From: Cristatella mucedo
Taxonomy: Eukaryota; Bryozoa; Phylactolaemata; Cristatellidae
Reading direction: 5' to 3'
Assembly (NCBI GenBank): GCA_009760855.2
Contig: WPIO01000050.1
Location: forward strand, 3,020,594-3,084,593
Length of the DNA stretch: 64,000 nucleotides
The notes under the pieces were generated by a model that worked only from the letters and a program-made list of their open reading frames with translations, had not been told where the DNA came from and ran no database searches. Position 1 is the stretch's first letter. Each line of letters starts with the position of its first letter. Both the position numbers and the translations under genes were made by a program. This document shows positions 33,202-45,581 of the stretch, in pieces.

Positions 33202-36200
33202 ATGGGCTCGTATGTTACTGGTAGAACCGGTAAAACATTGGCCATTGTGGGAGTGCTTGCTCTCCTTCACGGTGCCTATTCAGCCGCTCAACGTAAGCTC
33301 TCGTATTTTCTGCAGATATTGCGACGCTTCCGCAGTGTCTCGACCTCTGCTTTGCCGGACTTAGTTAGACCTAGTAGCTGCTGCCGACTTCGGCTTTGCA
33401 GGATTTCTAGTGCGGGGTGGCTATCCACTGCATATTCAATATCGCCAAGTACTGGGCCGCTGTTAGGCAAAGAGTTTCTAGCAGGTTCCGAAATTTCGCG
33501 GCAGTCTAAGAGAAGCACGCACTTTTCTCTCAGCCGGGACCGGAGCGCCGGCCGTCCGAGAGTTGCTCCCATCGTCTCCCAGCCGCGAGGTGCGCGAAAG
33601 AGCGATGTCAAATAATTTGACGAAAAGAGATTTGACGCAAATTAAAGCCGTGTCGTGAGGTCATCGCGTGCGCAGCATCTTGGCGACGCGTCCCTCGAGC
33701 AGCCGACTCGTCAACGGAAATGTCCAGAGGGCGCCGGGGCAGTCACACGCAGGCGCTGTCATTCTTTCGGCGTCGGCGCGAGCTTCCTGAGTTCTTTGAA
33801 GCGACTTTCCGTATGGACTTTCGTTAACATACGCACGTGAAGTTGAAAAGACTACCTCCGAGTACTGCGAAGCTTGTCTACGCAAAACTTGCCCGTGTGC
33901 TCAGCTTCCTATTTATCACTGTGCATCTGATTAATCGAATCTGCCGGGTGCCTGTTCCTTTTTTCGAAAGCCCGAATTCGGTATGTCTGAACAAAGAGCT
34001 CAGACCACGCACGCCGCCAGCGTTTCGAGCTGAGGATATGAGGCTGCAAATTATGGCAGAGCTGCATGCTGTCATATGCATGTACCTCCGTCAGTTCAAA
34101 GCCACAATGACTAAGTGGGTGTTACGCAGAAGGATTCTCCGTAGCACACTCTGGAAGCCTAAGCGGCTCTAGGTACGCATGCTGCGGCCAGCAGACTTCG
34201 TCTAACGCAACAAAAGACAAATTGAGAAGCATAGCCGAGTCAGCAGGGCAGTCGAGGAAGCGCCACTGTCGGCCGCAGGAGATTAGATGTCGTTGCATAA
34301 GAATTGCCGAAGTTAGTTCAACTGTCTAGGACCTTGGAGGTAGCGTCTGTCGCCAAAGGTCTTTAAGCAGAGGAATGGAGCAGCTAATTTATTGTCCATA
34401 GAGAACCTCAGATTCTCTATGAGGAGGCTAAAATCCAAGCAGCAGATGGGCTAGGTTTTGAAGGAGCCAAGCCAAGGCAAGGCCGTTATGGTCAGTGCAA
34501 GAGTTCCGCTCTGCATTCGTTGATCGAACGGTAGCCATCGCAGTTCCTCCAGCAAAGGAGATGCATGGCTTAGCCTCGGGAATTTGTTGACTATTCTTGC
34601 AGCCATGTTCATTAATAGCTGCAGAGGCTTAATGGCTCTTTTCGGTAGCCCAGCCAAAACATGATTACGGTAGCCCAGCCTAGACAAAACCAGGGAAAAT
34701 AGGCAGATTTGACTGTGGAGCTGATATGGTCGTCAAACGAGAGGTCGCTTTGGAATATGACACCTAGATTTCGAGCTGATTCAACAGGAGATCTGCTGGC
34801 AGAGCCAATGGCCCAGCTTAGACAAAACCAGGGAGCTAGTTATATTTTCAGCCAGCCGCCGTGGTAGACAGTCGCTAATCTTAGACAGCGATCGAGCGTG
34901 AGCTGCTCAGGCAGTCTTCTTAATGAAGCTTTTGAAGTTATCAAAGAAGTTATGAAGAAGCAGTTATCAAAGAGGGCACCTAAAATTCCGAGCATGGTGC
35001 GACTGTCTCACTACAGAAGCATCAACGATTAGAAGAGCGCAGTCTCTTGATAGTCCAGCTTCACCCCTCGAGCGTCCTATGAGTAGGACTTGGGTTGCAA
35101 CACAAGCAAGGTTGCAGCGCTGGCTCCTCGCCTCTTTTGTGTCGGTCGGTCTCGGTATCTCTCCGCTACTCGGCACCTCCCGAATGTGCAGTACCAGTGG
35201 TCGTCCGCTGGCACTGCACATGCGGATGCCCCATTAGTCGTCCTTGTTGATGCTTCCGCCCTGGCTCTGCTTCCGCCCTGGCTCTGCTTCCGCCCTGGCT
35301 CTGCTTCCGCCCTGGCTCTGCTTCCGCCCTGGCTCTGCTTCCGCCCTGGCTCTGCTTCCGCCCTGGCTCTGCTTCCGCCCTGGCTCTGCTTCCGCCCTGG
35401 CTCTGCTTCCGCCCTGGCTCTGCTTCCGCCCTGGCTCTGCTTCCGCCCTGGCTCTGCTTCCGCCCTGGCTCTGCTTCCGCCCTGGCTCTGCTTCCGCCCT
35501 GGCTCTGCTTCCGCCCTGGCTCTGCTTCCGCCCTGGCTCTGCTTCCGCCCTGGCTCTGCTTCCGCCCTGGCGGCTCTGCTTCCGCCCTGGCTCTGCTTCC
35601 GCCCTGGCTCTGCTTCCGCCCTGGCTCTGCTTCCGCCCTGGCTCTGCTTCCGCCCTGGCACTGCTTCCGCCCTGGCACTGCTTCCGCCCTGGCACTGCTT
35701 CCGCCCTGGCACTGCTTCCGCCCTGGCTCTGCTTCCGCCCTGGCACTGCTTCCGCCCTGGCTCTGCTTCCGCCCTGGCTCTGCTTCCGCCCTGGCTCTGC
35801 TTCCGCCCTGGCTCTGCTTCCGCCCTGGCACTGCTTCCGCCCTGGCACTGCTTGCCATCCAGTGGCTGCATTGTATGTGCATACGTGCATACGTCAGACT
35901 TTAGATTCGAATGTGAGCATTGTGCTCAAAAGCACTACTCTCTGTAATAGCCAACGTTCGCGTGAGCCCCATTCTTGCATTAGTCCCATACTGTGTCTGC
36001 TTGCACGTGCTCGAATACTCACCGTAGGCTGGAATATGTGTGTGCGCGCGCACGTGCGTATGTGTACGTTTGCTTAGTCTGTGTGGCTCTGCAAAACCGC
36101 CAAGACTAAGTGGATGTTAGGCTGGAGAGTTTTCAACAGCGCACTGGAAGCCCAAGCGGCTACCTATAGGTATATGCAAGCTATAAGCCTCCATTTCGTC

Positions 36201-39145
36201 AAAAAAGAGAAAGTGAGAAGCGTAGCTTGAGTCAGGAGTAAGGTCGGCATAGTGTCTTGCGTGGGAGTGGCTGTGCAGGACAGCCTGGAATAGATGTAGA
36301 CACTTGAGTGGACACAGATGGAAGCACGGCCTTGGAGCTGTGGAAGTGAGTTCCAGGAAAATATCTGAGCAAAATATCTTATAGCCGAAAGTTTTCAAAT
36401 TAAACAATGACACTGCTTGTTTTGAGATGTGCTTCGAGCAAGCTAAACAAGTTAAAGGTCATGGCTAATTTGACAGCCTCGTTTTTATAGTGGCAGGAGA
36501 ACCTTAGCGGCTATGCCCATCGCATGCAGTGGGCAATAAAGGATCGCCCACTGGAAGACTTGAACCCACGATCCGGGTCGTGTAGAGGGAGCATCTTACC
36601 TCCTGACGACCTGTGTGCTAGTTCAGCTAGACATGAAGGAGCTAAGCCTTGCTAGTCGAAGTAGGAATTTTGCCCCTAGCTGTTGATCAGCCAAGGAGAC
36701 ATCGAAGCGTCTTTGGCATTGGCAAAGGCAACGGAGTGACTTTGAAGTTGCTGACATTTTACTGCCGAGGTGATCGTTTTTGTTTTTTGGCGCTAGCTCG
36801 CTTGCTCTCGCGCTCGCACTGAGCACAGTTCGCTGGCAAGCATTGACGTACTATGGTGTCACACCACTCCTTCTAAAAGGCTGCCATCTTTTTTCTGGCT
36901 GCTGCTGCTGCTGAAGTTGAGCTGAATTGTTAGCACCTCTGCACTGGCACTTTCTCTCTGCCCTGTGATCTATGCACCCCACATGCAGCTAGTAGTGCCA
37001 AATCTGTCGTTGCCTAATGCCACGTTCACTTGCAGACAGAACCTACTTGCGACTCACCGAGCAGGAAAACGGTCGTCTCCCCATCGATGTGAGTATAAGC
37101 TTGGCAGCACCTGCATTAACTCCAGCCCAGTACTGTCTGTCTGTCTTGCTCGACTCGGCACCACTTGCAGGTGAAACAGCGGCCTTGACGCACTCGTGAC
37201 GCACCCCTTGCTCGTGAAATCAGACGGAGTAGTGGCTTGAGAACTCGTGTCGTGCTCGCATGCGCATGTCCCTTGGTCTGCCGAGAGCGTCTCCTACAGC
37301 TGACAACTGCCTGCCGTTTCGTCAGGCAAGTAGGTCGGCCTGTGAGGCCCCGGAGAATAAGTTGAAGCCCACCGTTAAGCAGTGCTGTAGAACCAGCTGA
37401 ACCTCAGGAGCTCCAATGTAATAATAATACAATTTATTTGTACAGCTCCCCAAGAGAAATTAATTGTTTTCAGGGAGCTTAGCATATGCCGAAGGGCTCG
37501 TGCCCACGACCCTAGTCGTTGCATGTAAGCCCCTCACCCCTAAGCCTGACCAGGGCTGCGTGAAGAGGGTGATAAAAGGTCATCGTCACGGATGAAAGGT
37601 CACCGTCAGAAGCTAGAGCGCAGAGGCAGTCGTCGCGTAGATTACCCAATTTGGACTGTTGTTGAGCAGCATGGCTGCACTGCCGTTGGATCGTTGGTGC
37701 GATGCATCGCTCTTGAGTGCCACGCTGTGGCAGGCGGCAGTTGGACACTCGCTCTGGCCTAATCGCTCGCTTGCTGTGCGGTCATCGCAGAAGTAGTCAT
37801 TCGACGGCAGCCACACTTGGTTCGATTGTTGTCGGCGGCACCGGCCGTGACATTTGACCCTTCTCATTGCAGATCATCATCCAGTGCTTCCTCGGCCTGG
37901 CGCTGTCGTGCTACGGTGTCGTCCAGTGGAAATGCAGCGTGCTTCGCGAAATCCGAGCAAATGCTGAGTTCGAGAAGAGGTATGTTTCTGCCCGACTAGT
38001 TTCCAGGATGCTGTGATTCTGCTGAGTGAAGGCACTCGTGCATCGTCTGCACTAGTACCTTGCTCGAGTCTATCGGCGGCAGCCTGTGCAATCAGGGGCA
38101 CTTACAGCTGGTGCAACACTGCAGCTAGGCTTGTCTGTCGTGAGCATACAGTTGCCACATCACACCACTTCTCGCCGACCTGCACTAGCTCCCATTCAAG
38201 TAGCACATCGACTTCAAAGTTTTGCCACTCACTTTTAGGTCCCTTCATTCTTTGGCTCCAGCCTACCTATCAGATCTACTCATTCCTCACGCTAAGTACA
38301 ATATCGCCAGCTTTTTAGAATCTGTTTACTGATACCTCGTAAAGACCTCAAATTCTTTGGAGACCGTGCCTTTAGTTAGTTTAGTTATAATAATAAAAAT
38401 AATAATAATATATTTGCTAAAGTGCCCTCACAGAACTCAATCTATTGCTAGGCGCTTTACAATTGCTGCAAAGGAAGCACGATTGAATGGTTAGCGGTAG
38501 CATGCTCAATAAACAGCAAGTAGTACAAGGCAACATAAGATACCCGGCCGAATCATGGGACGAATTGCAAGCAAGCTATAATTCTGAAACTCAAGGAAAC
38601 TTCTGCTATTCGGGCAATGCCAGCCCAAATAGCAGAAGTGGTCGTTAATGGGGGAGGGGCCACATCCTACTAGATTTAGTGTTTCTACTGCCCATGCTGC
38701 GGTTGCCGTGTTACAAAATGTGTTGGACTGTTTTGTTTACTTGGGCAACAATTTTTCTTGTTTGGATGCTCCGAGAGGACTTTAAAACTACCCACAGCGA
38801 CACAGGCGTAGACACGTGTGTGCATTTAGTGGGTCCCTGTGATTCGTCCTTTAACGTGCTTATGCGTGCTGACACTGCTGCATGCCACCACTAACCATAC
38901 TTGCCAGCCGACCCTGTGCATGTCACCCATGACCATATCATTCTTGTTGTTTATTGAGTGGTTGATGCCCACCATAAAACTGTAATAAGTCTCCTTAATC
39001 TGGCCTAGGTAAGCATTTTTATCTAGCGACACCTTCAGTAATCTAGCAGATCGTGTTTGTAATTTCTTTTTCAGCAATATATACATATATATATATATAT
39101 ATATATGTAGATATATGTAGATAAATATAATTAATTATAATATGG

Positions 39146-39197
<52 letters not shown>

Positions 39198-39216
39198 GTT
39201 ATATATAATATGTTAT

Positions 39217-39287
<71 letters not shown>

Positions 39288-39729
39288 AAATGGATTGGTG
39301 TTTAGTTTCTTTTTAAATGTGGTCAAGTCAGGAGATGTCCTGCCGCAAGTCGGGAGTGAGTTCCAGGCTTTGGGAGCATATCTACCACTAACCATTCGAT
39401 CGTGCTTCCTTTGCAGCAATTGTAAAGTGCCTAGCAAGAGATTGAGTTCTCTGAGGGCGCTTTAGCAAATGTATTATTGTTATTATTTGGACAGCATTTT
39501 AGTGGGTCCCTGTGATTCGTCCTTGATGTGCTTATGCGTGCTGACACTGTGCATGCTGCCACTAACCACATTTGCATGCTGACCCTGTGCATGTCACCCC
39601 TAACCATTTTATTCATTTCGTTTGTTTTTCAAGCATGATTTTACTTACCATTCAATTGCATTTCACTTTACAGCAAATGTAAAGCGCCTAGAGAGAGATT
39701 AAGTTCTCTGAGGGCACTTTATCAAGTGA

Positions 39730-39765
<36 letters not shown>

Positions 39766-41501
39766 ACTAAAGGCACGGTCTCCAAAGGATTTGAGGTCTG
39801 TACGAGGTATCAGTAAACGGATTCTAAAAAGCTGGTGATATTGTACTTAGCGTGAAGAATGAGTAGATCTTATAGATAGGCTGGAGCCAAAGAATGAACG
39901 GAACTAAAAGTGAGTGACAAAACCATGAAGTCGATGCGTTGCTTGACTAGTAGCCAGTGCAGGTCGGCGAGAAGTGGTGTGATGTGGCAACTGCGACGCT
40001 TACGACAGACAAGCCTAGCTGCAGAATTTTGCACCAGCTGTAAGCGCCTGATTGCACATGCCAGTAGGCCAGCAAGCATTGAGTTACAGAAGCCAAGACG
40101 GTATGTCACAAATGCATGGACCAACTTTGTTGTGGTATCCCTGTCTAATGAAGCCCGAATCTTAGCAATATTATGTAGCTGAATGGAGGCAGATATTCTT
40201 GCACAGACAGCATCGATGTCAAGGGTCTTGAGGTTTCACCACTCACCGGTGATTTTAGAGGAGGGCATCCATTGTAGACTGAATTAAGATTTGCATGCGG
40301 TCAGATAAGCATGGTTTGGTAATAATTGATGACAAAGTGGAATTGTATGAGAAAATCGTGTCGAGTGTGTTACCCTTGATGTGAGTAGATCCATGCACAT
40401 GAGCCACAAGAGACAATGAGTCAGTCAATGCACGAAATTCAGTGCTGAAGGCATCAGATAAGTCATCAATGTGAAAGTTGAAATCATCCATAACGAGGAA
40501 GGATCGATTTATTGCACACAGAATCGAAATGAGATCGGAGAAGTCTGAGATAAAGGAGGACTTGGCACCTGGTGGGCGATAGACTACTGCCACCATGGGT
40601 AGCTTGTTGTCGGGTGAGATCAAGACAATAGATTCGAAAGACAGCTTCCAGGGTAATGCTATTGGTTTAAGTCGATTTGCGAGCGCATGATAATAACTCC
40701 ACCTCCAGTTTTGATTTTTCTAGGGGTGTGAAAGGTTGAGAAACCAGTCGGGGTAGCACCACCATATGTCCGACAGTTTACCTATTTTAACCAAGTTTCA
40801 GTTACGGCGAGCGGGTTGAGACCATTTTCCTGAAATAAGGTAGCTTATTACCTGAGGTGTACTGTACACTGAGCAAGGATCCCAAAGACAAGCATTATGA
40901 TGGGCCACTGGAGTTTTAACAGGCCTGATAACCAAGTTCAGCGACTGAGCGGTTCGAGATTAGTTAGGTATACTGAAGCAATACTCGGCTCCCAGTTCCA
41001 GCCAAATCTGGCGGCCATATCATCGAAGAGCCAAGATCCTCCAGCATTCAGTGCTGCCTCGCTCCTTCGGCTCTTCTGAAGACCTCCGTCGCCATCCGTT
41101 AGGCGAATGACTCTTCGGTGATGCTTCATTTCTGTGACTGCATTGGTTTTTTAAGCAAATGTGCAGCTCCCTGCGAAGTGAAGCTTTGTGCTGGATCTTG
41201 CCCGTTGCTATGAGACAAGATCTTTCGCAGCCGAGCAATACGGCTCACATCAACTGGTCTTTTAAATTATGACCATAGCAACTATTAAGCTAGCATCGCT
41301 CTGCTGGCGTGCGTATTGAGTGCAACCCTGCGACCGTACCGGCAGCTACGTCTGTCGACCTAGAGCTACGAGCTTGGTTTTTTCTATTTCAGGACGTGGG
41401 AGTCACTGAGTAATCGTCCTTCATTCTATACATTTAGCCACCGGGGAAAGTTACTTTTCAGTTCGACTCTAGCTCATACCGGTTACAAGGGTAACTCGTA
41501 A
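33202..41501 (+). CDS. EMC5/MMGT1: ER membrane protein complex subunit 5 (membrane magnesium transporter 1), complete four-exon gene
   Basis: Subunit of the ER membrane complex, which inserts membrane proteins; also described as a magnesium transporter. Exons: 33202-33292, 37036-37088, 37873-37979 and 41393-41501. Phases are 1, 0 and 2, with standard gt...ag borders, giving 119 aa (human 131). Hydrophobic segment 1 (about residues 11-28, LAIVGVLALLHGAYSAAQ) and segment 2 (about 49-66, IIIQCFLGLALSCYGVV) match the two membrane helices of the family. HRTYLRLTEQENGRLPID and RPSFYTFSHRGK are the conserved loop and C-terminal motifs. The chosen ATG at 33202 has a good context (gccATGG) and gives the usual short N-terminus. 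The frame is open upstream to an ATG at 33097, so a longer N-terminus is possible but would be atypical. It is convergent with TCTP copy 1, whose stop is 555 bp away. Intron 1 contains the 17-bp minisatellite; intron 3 contains a dense LINE cluster. Confidence 0.95.
34080..34690 (-). mobile_element. LINE family 2, RT C-terminus and 3' region
   Basis: The minus strand encodes HVLAGLPKRAIKPLQLLMNM and LEELRWLPFDQRM, then a region matching family 2 (tgttacgcagaaggattctc). Confidence 0.78.
34700..34815 (-). mobile_element. LINE family 1 internal RT fragment
   Basis: tttgactgtggagctgatat and ttcaacaggagatctgctgg match 15380-15480. Confidence 0.75.
35253..35850. repeat. 17-bp minisatellite, 35 tandem units
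   Basis: Unit cttccgccctggctctg, 598 bp in total = 35 units plus one 3-bp cgg insertion (unit at 35559-35578). Seven units have the variant ending ggcactg, clustered in the right half. Because 17 is not a multiple of 3 and the unit has no stop in any frame, both strands stay open throughout and give spurious 200-285 aa frames. It lies in EMC5 intron 1. Confidence 0.95.
36085..36430 (-). mobile_element. LINE family 2 3' fragment
   Basis: Minus-strand match to 34080-34400, for example gtggaagtgagttccaggaa and agtgagaagcgtagc. Confidence 0.65.
36461..36624 (-). mobile_element. tRNA-derived SINE, family 1
   Basis: Reverse tail ggctaatttgacagcctcg and body ataaaggatcgcccactgg. It lies in EMC5 intron 1. 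Confidence 0.82.
37425..37560 (-). mobile_element. SINE family 2, decayed
   Basis: ATAATAATAC end, stem-loop tail, and B-box-like GGGCACGAGCCC on the minus strand. Confidence 0.7.
38088..38384 (+). mobile_element. LINE family 1 RT fragment, tailless
   Basis: tgcaatcaggggcacttaca, cctacctatcagatctactc and attctttggagaccgtgcct match other copies. It stops abruptly where the next, opposite-strand fragment begins. Confidence 0.82.
38388..38525 (-). mobile_element. LINE family 1 tail fragment, opposite strand
   Basis: (ATA)n, stem-loop, then gcaaaggaagcacgattgaa. Confidence 0.82.
38815..38965 (+). mobile_element. LINE family 1 3' UTR piece
   Basis: catttagtgggtccctgtga and gaccctgtgcatgtcaccca match the family UTR; the tail is missing. 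Confidence 0.82.
39077..39286. repeat. (AT)n followed by (AC)n
   Basis: AT-rich run 39077-39210, then (AC)n 39219-39286. It lies in the LINE cluster of EMC5 intron 3. Confidence 0.97.
39296..39485. mobile_element. Two short LINE family 1 pieces, head to head
   Basis: 39296-39372 is a minus-strand RT/UTR junction piece (tttagtttctttttaaatgt). 39375-39485 is a plus-strand tail with stem-loop and ATT run. Confidence 0.7.
39488..39765 (+). mobile_element. LINE family 1 3' UTR with long (ATT)n tail
   Basis: acagcattttagtgggtccc through the stem-loop to (ATT)n ending near 39765. Confidence 0.9.
39765..40850 (-). mobile_element. LINE family 1 copy with endonuclease domain, internally deleted
   Basis: The minus strand starts with an endonuclease-like part (40850-40255): RKIKTGGGVIIMRSQ, VVYRPPGAKSSFISDF, VMDDFNFHIDD and GNTLDTIFS. 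It then jumps to the RT C-terminal part (40200-39780): VHAFVTYRLGFCNSMLAGL and RRLQLVQNSAARLVCRKRR. The catalytic RT core between them is missing. It lies in intron 3 of EMC5. This is the only copy in the window with endonuclease sequence. Confidence 0.85.
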
Positions 41502-42055
41502 CGACTCATGCACGATCGGCCTTTCTGTACTGCAGTTGGCTAGGTAGGCCCTGCAGCCTTCCTCCAAGCTCGTTGTGTTGTCGCTCGCCTAATAAACTGC
41601 TCCAGAGCTATGCTGCTTTCTTCCTAAAGATCCGTTGAACTCGACTGCTCGTTTGTCCGACGTTATCAGACAACTTGTGTTGACTATTCCAAGCTAGCCG
41701 GCATAGTAGTTGAGTGCTATGCTGAGTAGTTGCTTCTGTTTGCATCCTTCTTTCGTCTCGTGTACCGTTGCCTGGAACCGTGTACTACAATCACCTCCAA
41801 ATCACCAAGCCTGTGGGGTCAAGATTCAGACAGCTGCTTCATTTACGTCCAGTCTTTGATCTAGTCTAAGCCACCCGAGACTGCTCGTCTGCATTTCACA
41901 AGCAAGCATTGCAAGTACATTATCCCTAGCATCGGTGCGGCATTTATTGTAAGTTGATTCACCGAGCTAACAGAAGTCGCCTAGTTGTGCTCATGGGTCA
42001 ATCGCAAATAAATAAGCTGCAGCTCTCTTATCGCTAGCGCATGTGCACAGGGGTG

Positions 42056-44834
42056 TTAAAATTTCTCGCCCTCCAGACCGTGCTTGAAGAAAAGCATAAA
42101 CGGTGTCACACCGTCTTCCTTATAGTTGAGCAGAGCTACCATTCCATCAGGGTCGGTCGACGAACCTACAATGCAGAAATTCAAAAATACATTCACTGTA
42201 CAGATGACAATCAGCCAGGCTCGGCAATAAGAATGTATGTCCCCAACCCACATACCAGTATAGAAGTCAAACTTAGTAAAGTTGTCCAGGACCATCTTTA
42301 CATAAGCTTGAGCTGCATCCTGAAATTCCTTAATTTGCTCTTTGGTTTTTCCCTTTTCTTCAAGCTTTAACTTGAGGCTAAAGAACATGTTACATACTTC
42401 AGTGAGACAAACAGCAGTAACTTGAGCCCAGCACATAGCTGTGGTATGGCGTTAATAGCCACTGTGTCAGAGCATTTAACAGTGCATCAGTGCAGTAATC
42501 AGCACTCTAGCCTGTAGTGTCATCATACAGTTTGCTTCAATCATGCACCCAGAAAAAAGGCAAATGGCCGAGCAGGCAAACGATTGCAACACTCGGCGGC
42601 TTGTGTCTGTATACAAGGACACAGCAGCCTAACCCAAGTTCTGTCTTGACCTTTCATATTTCTCCACATTAACGATCGAATCGACTATAGGACCCTTGCT
42701 GAAACCTACAAATTCCTTCGATCTCTCAAGCCTGCCAACATCCTAGTTGCTTGCTTAAAGCTCCCCATGTTGAAGCCATTAAAAGAGATTGGGCTTGCCT
42801 TATGTAGGCAACCGAAATTTGCTATCAACTTCACCAGACTTGACCACCTGCCTTGACTTGGCCATATGTATCGGCCTCATCTTACTGGACCCGATAGCCC
42901 AGGAGGTAGTTAAGTGCTTGCTCTTCACGACAGACGGTTGGTGCTCTAATCATGCAGTGGGCGATTCATTTAAGTCCACTGCAAGCAGTGGTGAAAGCCG
43001 ATTCGGTACTCTTATGTTGTTTTAAAGTGACTGGCTACTAGAGCCCTTCCGTGGGGAAGTGTGGTTATTGCTAACCCGTGACTCTCGACTTGAGGGGTAC
43101 TGCTAACCATGGACTGGAGGGGGAGGGTGGAAATTGACCGATGGGTGTTTAGCCCCTATGACAGGTAGCAGCAGCAACTCCACAGCATGGGTCGGTCGCT
43201 GGTCTTTCCACGTTTCGGTGACCTCATAATTTTTAGAGCATGGTACCTTGGTCGTAATTAAATCGCGACTATTGCCACTCAAAAGGGTATACATGATACT
43301 CAGAGACATGATTAAAAGGATAGAGGCCAGCCACCAACAAAAGCAAGAGGGATTCTATACTTAGCGGTTTGAAGCAGCACTCCCAAGCCACAAAACCTTA
43401 TCACAAATTGAGTCAAATACGCCATTGATCTATAATTGTAGCTAGATTAGTTATAAGTATCAAGTAAGGGCTCAAGTCATGTTTGAGTGATGCTGCAAGA
43501 TGCTGCCGAAATATTCCTCTACCAAATATTATGTGCCTAGAAAGAGATGGGTACCACACAAATATAGTTATTCTATTACTCCTTCAGCAGCTTTACACGA
43601 CACTTTCTTCCTGTCTTGCTACCAAATAACGGAAGAAAGCCACTGGCTAACGAACGTGCTAGGCACCACGCAAGCTACTAATTACAAGCTAGGAACTTTT
43701 TACATGAATGCATTACAACAAGTTGGATGCAAGCTCAACATTCAAGCGAGGTTGCTTTGGCTCACTTTTTCATGTATGTCTTGATGTACGACCGGTACGT
43801 ATCTTTGGTGAACTGTGTCAACGCCAGCCTGTTGGCAATGACAATGTTGCAGCCGCTGACGACCCCGTCTTCAACCGCGCTGGAGGCAAGGTCATCATCC
43901 CCACCTTCTCCACCACCCTCCGAAGGGTTGGCACCTAGCAAGCTGCTGTCGACGCCCACTTTCTCGGAGATAAGCTAAAATAGCAGACAGCTGCAGCCAG
44001 TGCGCCTGCATCAGGGAACGACGCAGGCTAAGCAAAACCCCATCCCGACAATGTCGGTTGCCTGGGGTGTGTGCGAGCGTGCGTGAGGGGCCGTGTTATC
44101 TCTCATGCCGCCAGCAGAGGCTGCCGATAGAGCGGTGCACCGGCTACCGGCCGAGAAGAATGATGTTGCACTCAAAGCTACCGAACGGCCACGTAAAGCG
44201 GTTCGGTTATTAGAAGGTGCCGATTCAACTGCAGCAGCAGCGCTTTTGCTACAGTCACGACGGCGACGCAAGGCTGTAACGCTAAAATGGCTGTCCAGAT
44301 ATGAGCGCTCGTTCGGTCACGAGTGGAATGCGGTCCGCCGTAAGATCGGGTAAAAAAAAAAGAAGCGGCAAGACTCGCGAGTCGGCCAAGCTGAAGCTGC
44401 CGACATCAAGGGCAGGCGTCAAAAGAGGCGCCGCTCTCGCGGCAAGTTACGGGACGATCAGAAGAAGCAGCGGGCTCGGATGACCGAACGCCAGGGTAAA
44501 TCGCCAACAGCGATTAGCTCAATAGCTAAGTGGAACGCACTCGGGTGGGGCGTGCGTAAGTCGTCGCTCTACGGGGAACCGCGAAACCTATATGAGTTGA
44601 GCACCCCTATACACGATGGGCTAGAATGCGGTGGCGGGCTTATTACAAACCTTTCCGTCCACTTCGTACACAACGCCGTCGTCCTTCATCTTGTAAGTAT
44701 CGCTGAACATTTCGTCATCTGAACGGAGGAAAGCACACTTTGCTTAAGCATCCGCCTTCGAAAAGGACACAAGACAGAATACCAGCTCAACTTACAGGCA
44801 GCTTACTTGTAATGACATCCTTAAAGATGATCAT
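42056..44834 (-). CDS. TPT1: Translationally controlled tumour protein, copy 1, complete five-exon gene
   Basis: TCTP is an abundant, conserved cytosolic protein linked to growth control and calcium binding. Exons: 44807-44834, 44651-44718, 43766-43974, 42256-42377 and 42056-42165. Total 537 nt, 178 aa (family usually about 170). Phases 1, 0, 2, 1 agree and all borders are gt-ag. The protein starts MIIFKDVIT and has DEMFSDTYKMKDDG in exon 2. Exon 3 has a glycine- and acid-rich flexible loop (NPSEGGGEGGDDD) followed by [19 protein letters not shown]. It ends with [18 protein letters not shown] and FFKHGLEGEKF. The family commonly ends in Cys; here the last residue is Phe. A paralogue with the same exon structure lies 9 kb to the right. 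The first exon has only nine codons and was placed by phase and similarity. It looks fully functional. Confidence 0.96.
42890..43022 (+). mobile_element. Degraded SINE, family 1
   Basis: gatagcccaggaggtagtta and cactgcaagcagtggtgaaa match the family; the B box is lost. It lies in TCTP copy 1 intron 3. Confidence 0.65.
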
Positions 44835-45573
44835 TTTCTTCCGATGCAGGCGGATATCGGCAGACACCCGCGCGCACTGGACCTGGTCGCCAACCGACAC
44901 GGCGGAAAAGGAAGTTAGCGGCGCATGCGCATCAGCAATAGGTCACGGTCACTCGAAACTCCCGGAAGCGCCTGCCGCGGCTCTAGCCGACCGCTTCGGC
45001 GCCCGTTCGCGTCTCGGCTCCCAGAATTCTCGAACGGTAACTTTTTTGAGAGAGGCGAAGAAGCGTCGCAGCACGCGGGACGGCGAGGTTACCAACTAGC
45101 GGCGTGGCTAAACGTAGGTGACGATAAGCGCCTACTCCGAAGAGCCTCCCGCACTTGAGCCGACAGACTGGCGGGCGCCCGCCGCGGTTATCGGCAGCTG
45201 AGGACGACCTCCGAAGGTGAAGAATCGAAATAAGCGAACACTTTTCGCGCCGATGTATTCGGAGCTCAGACTTTAATTTAGACGGCTATAGCTTTGAGCG
45301 TCCGTCGCGTCTTCTTCACGTCTCTCGTCGTCGATGTCTCTGGCGAAAGCACTCGAGGGTAGAGACCGCGAAATGTGCGGATACAGCGAGCGAGATTAGT
45401 GAGCCTCGGTTCGGACTGCCGGTCCCGGCGTAGGCTCGATCTCTTTAACGCACGGCCGGGTCTCAACTAAGCGTTGCGTTCTTGAGACGCAGCAGGACAC
45501 CGATACAGATCTTAAGAGAATGCTACCTTAGCGCGGCCTATCTCTCGCGGTATATCAACCCTTCGTTAGCCCG

Positions 45574-45581
45574 TTTTTATA
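45574..45581 (-). promoter_or_regulatory. Possible TATA box upstream of TCTP copy 1
   Basis: Minus-strand TATAAAAA lies in a block (about 45221-45712) conserved with unit B although it is non-coding. It is 740 bp upstream of the TCTP ATG, so use as the promoter would need a long or spliced 5' UTR. The assignment is inference. Confidence 0.35.

Noticed and set aside
35253-35850. CRISPR-like array
   Set aside because: Direct tandem units without spacers, in an animal intron.
35090-36077. Long open frames (200-285 aa) on both strands
   Set aside because: They are produced by the stop-free 17-bp minisatellite; all frames translate to the same repetitive pattern and no gene features flank them.
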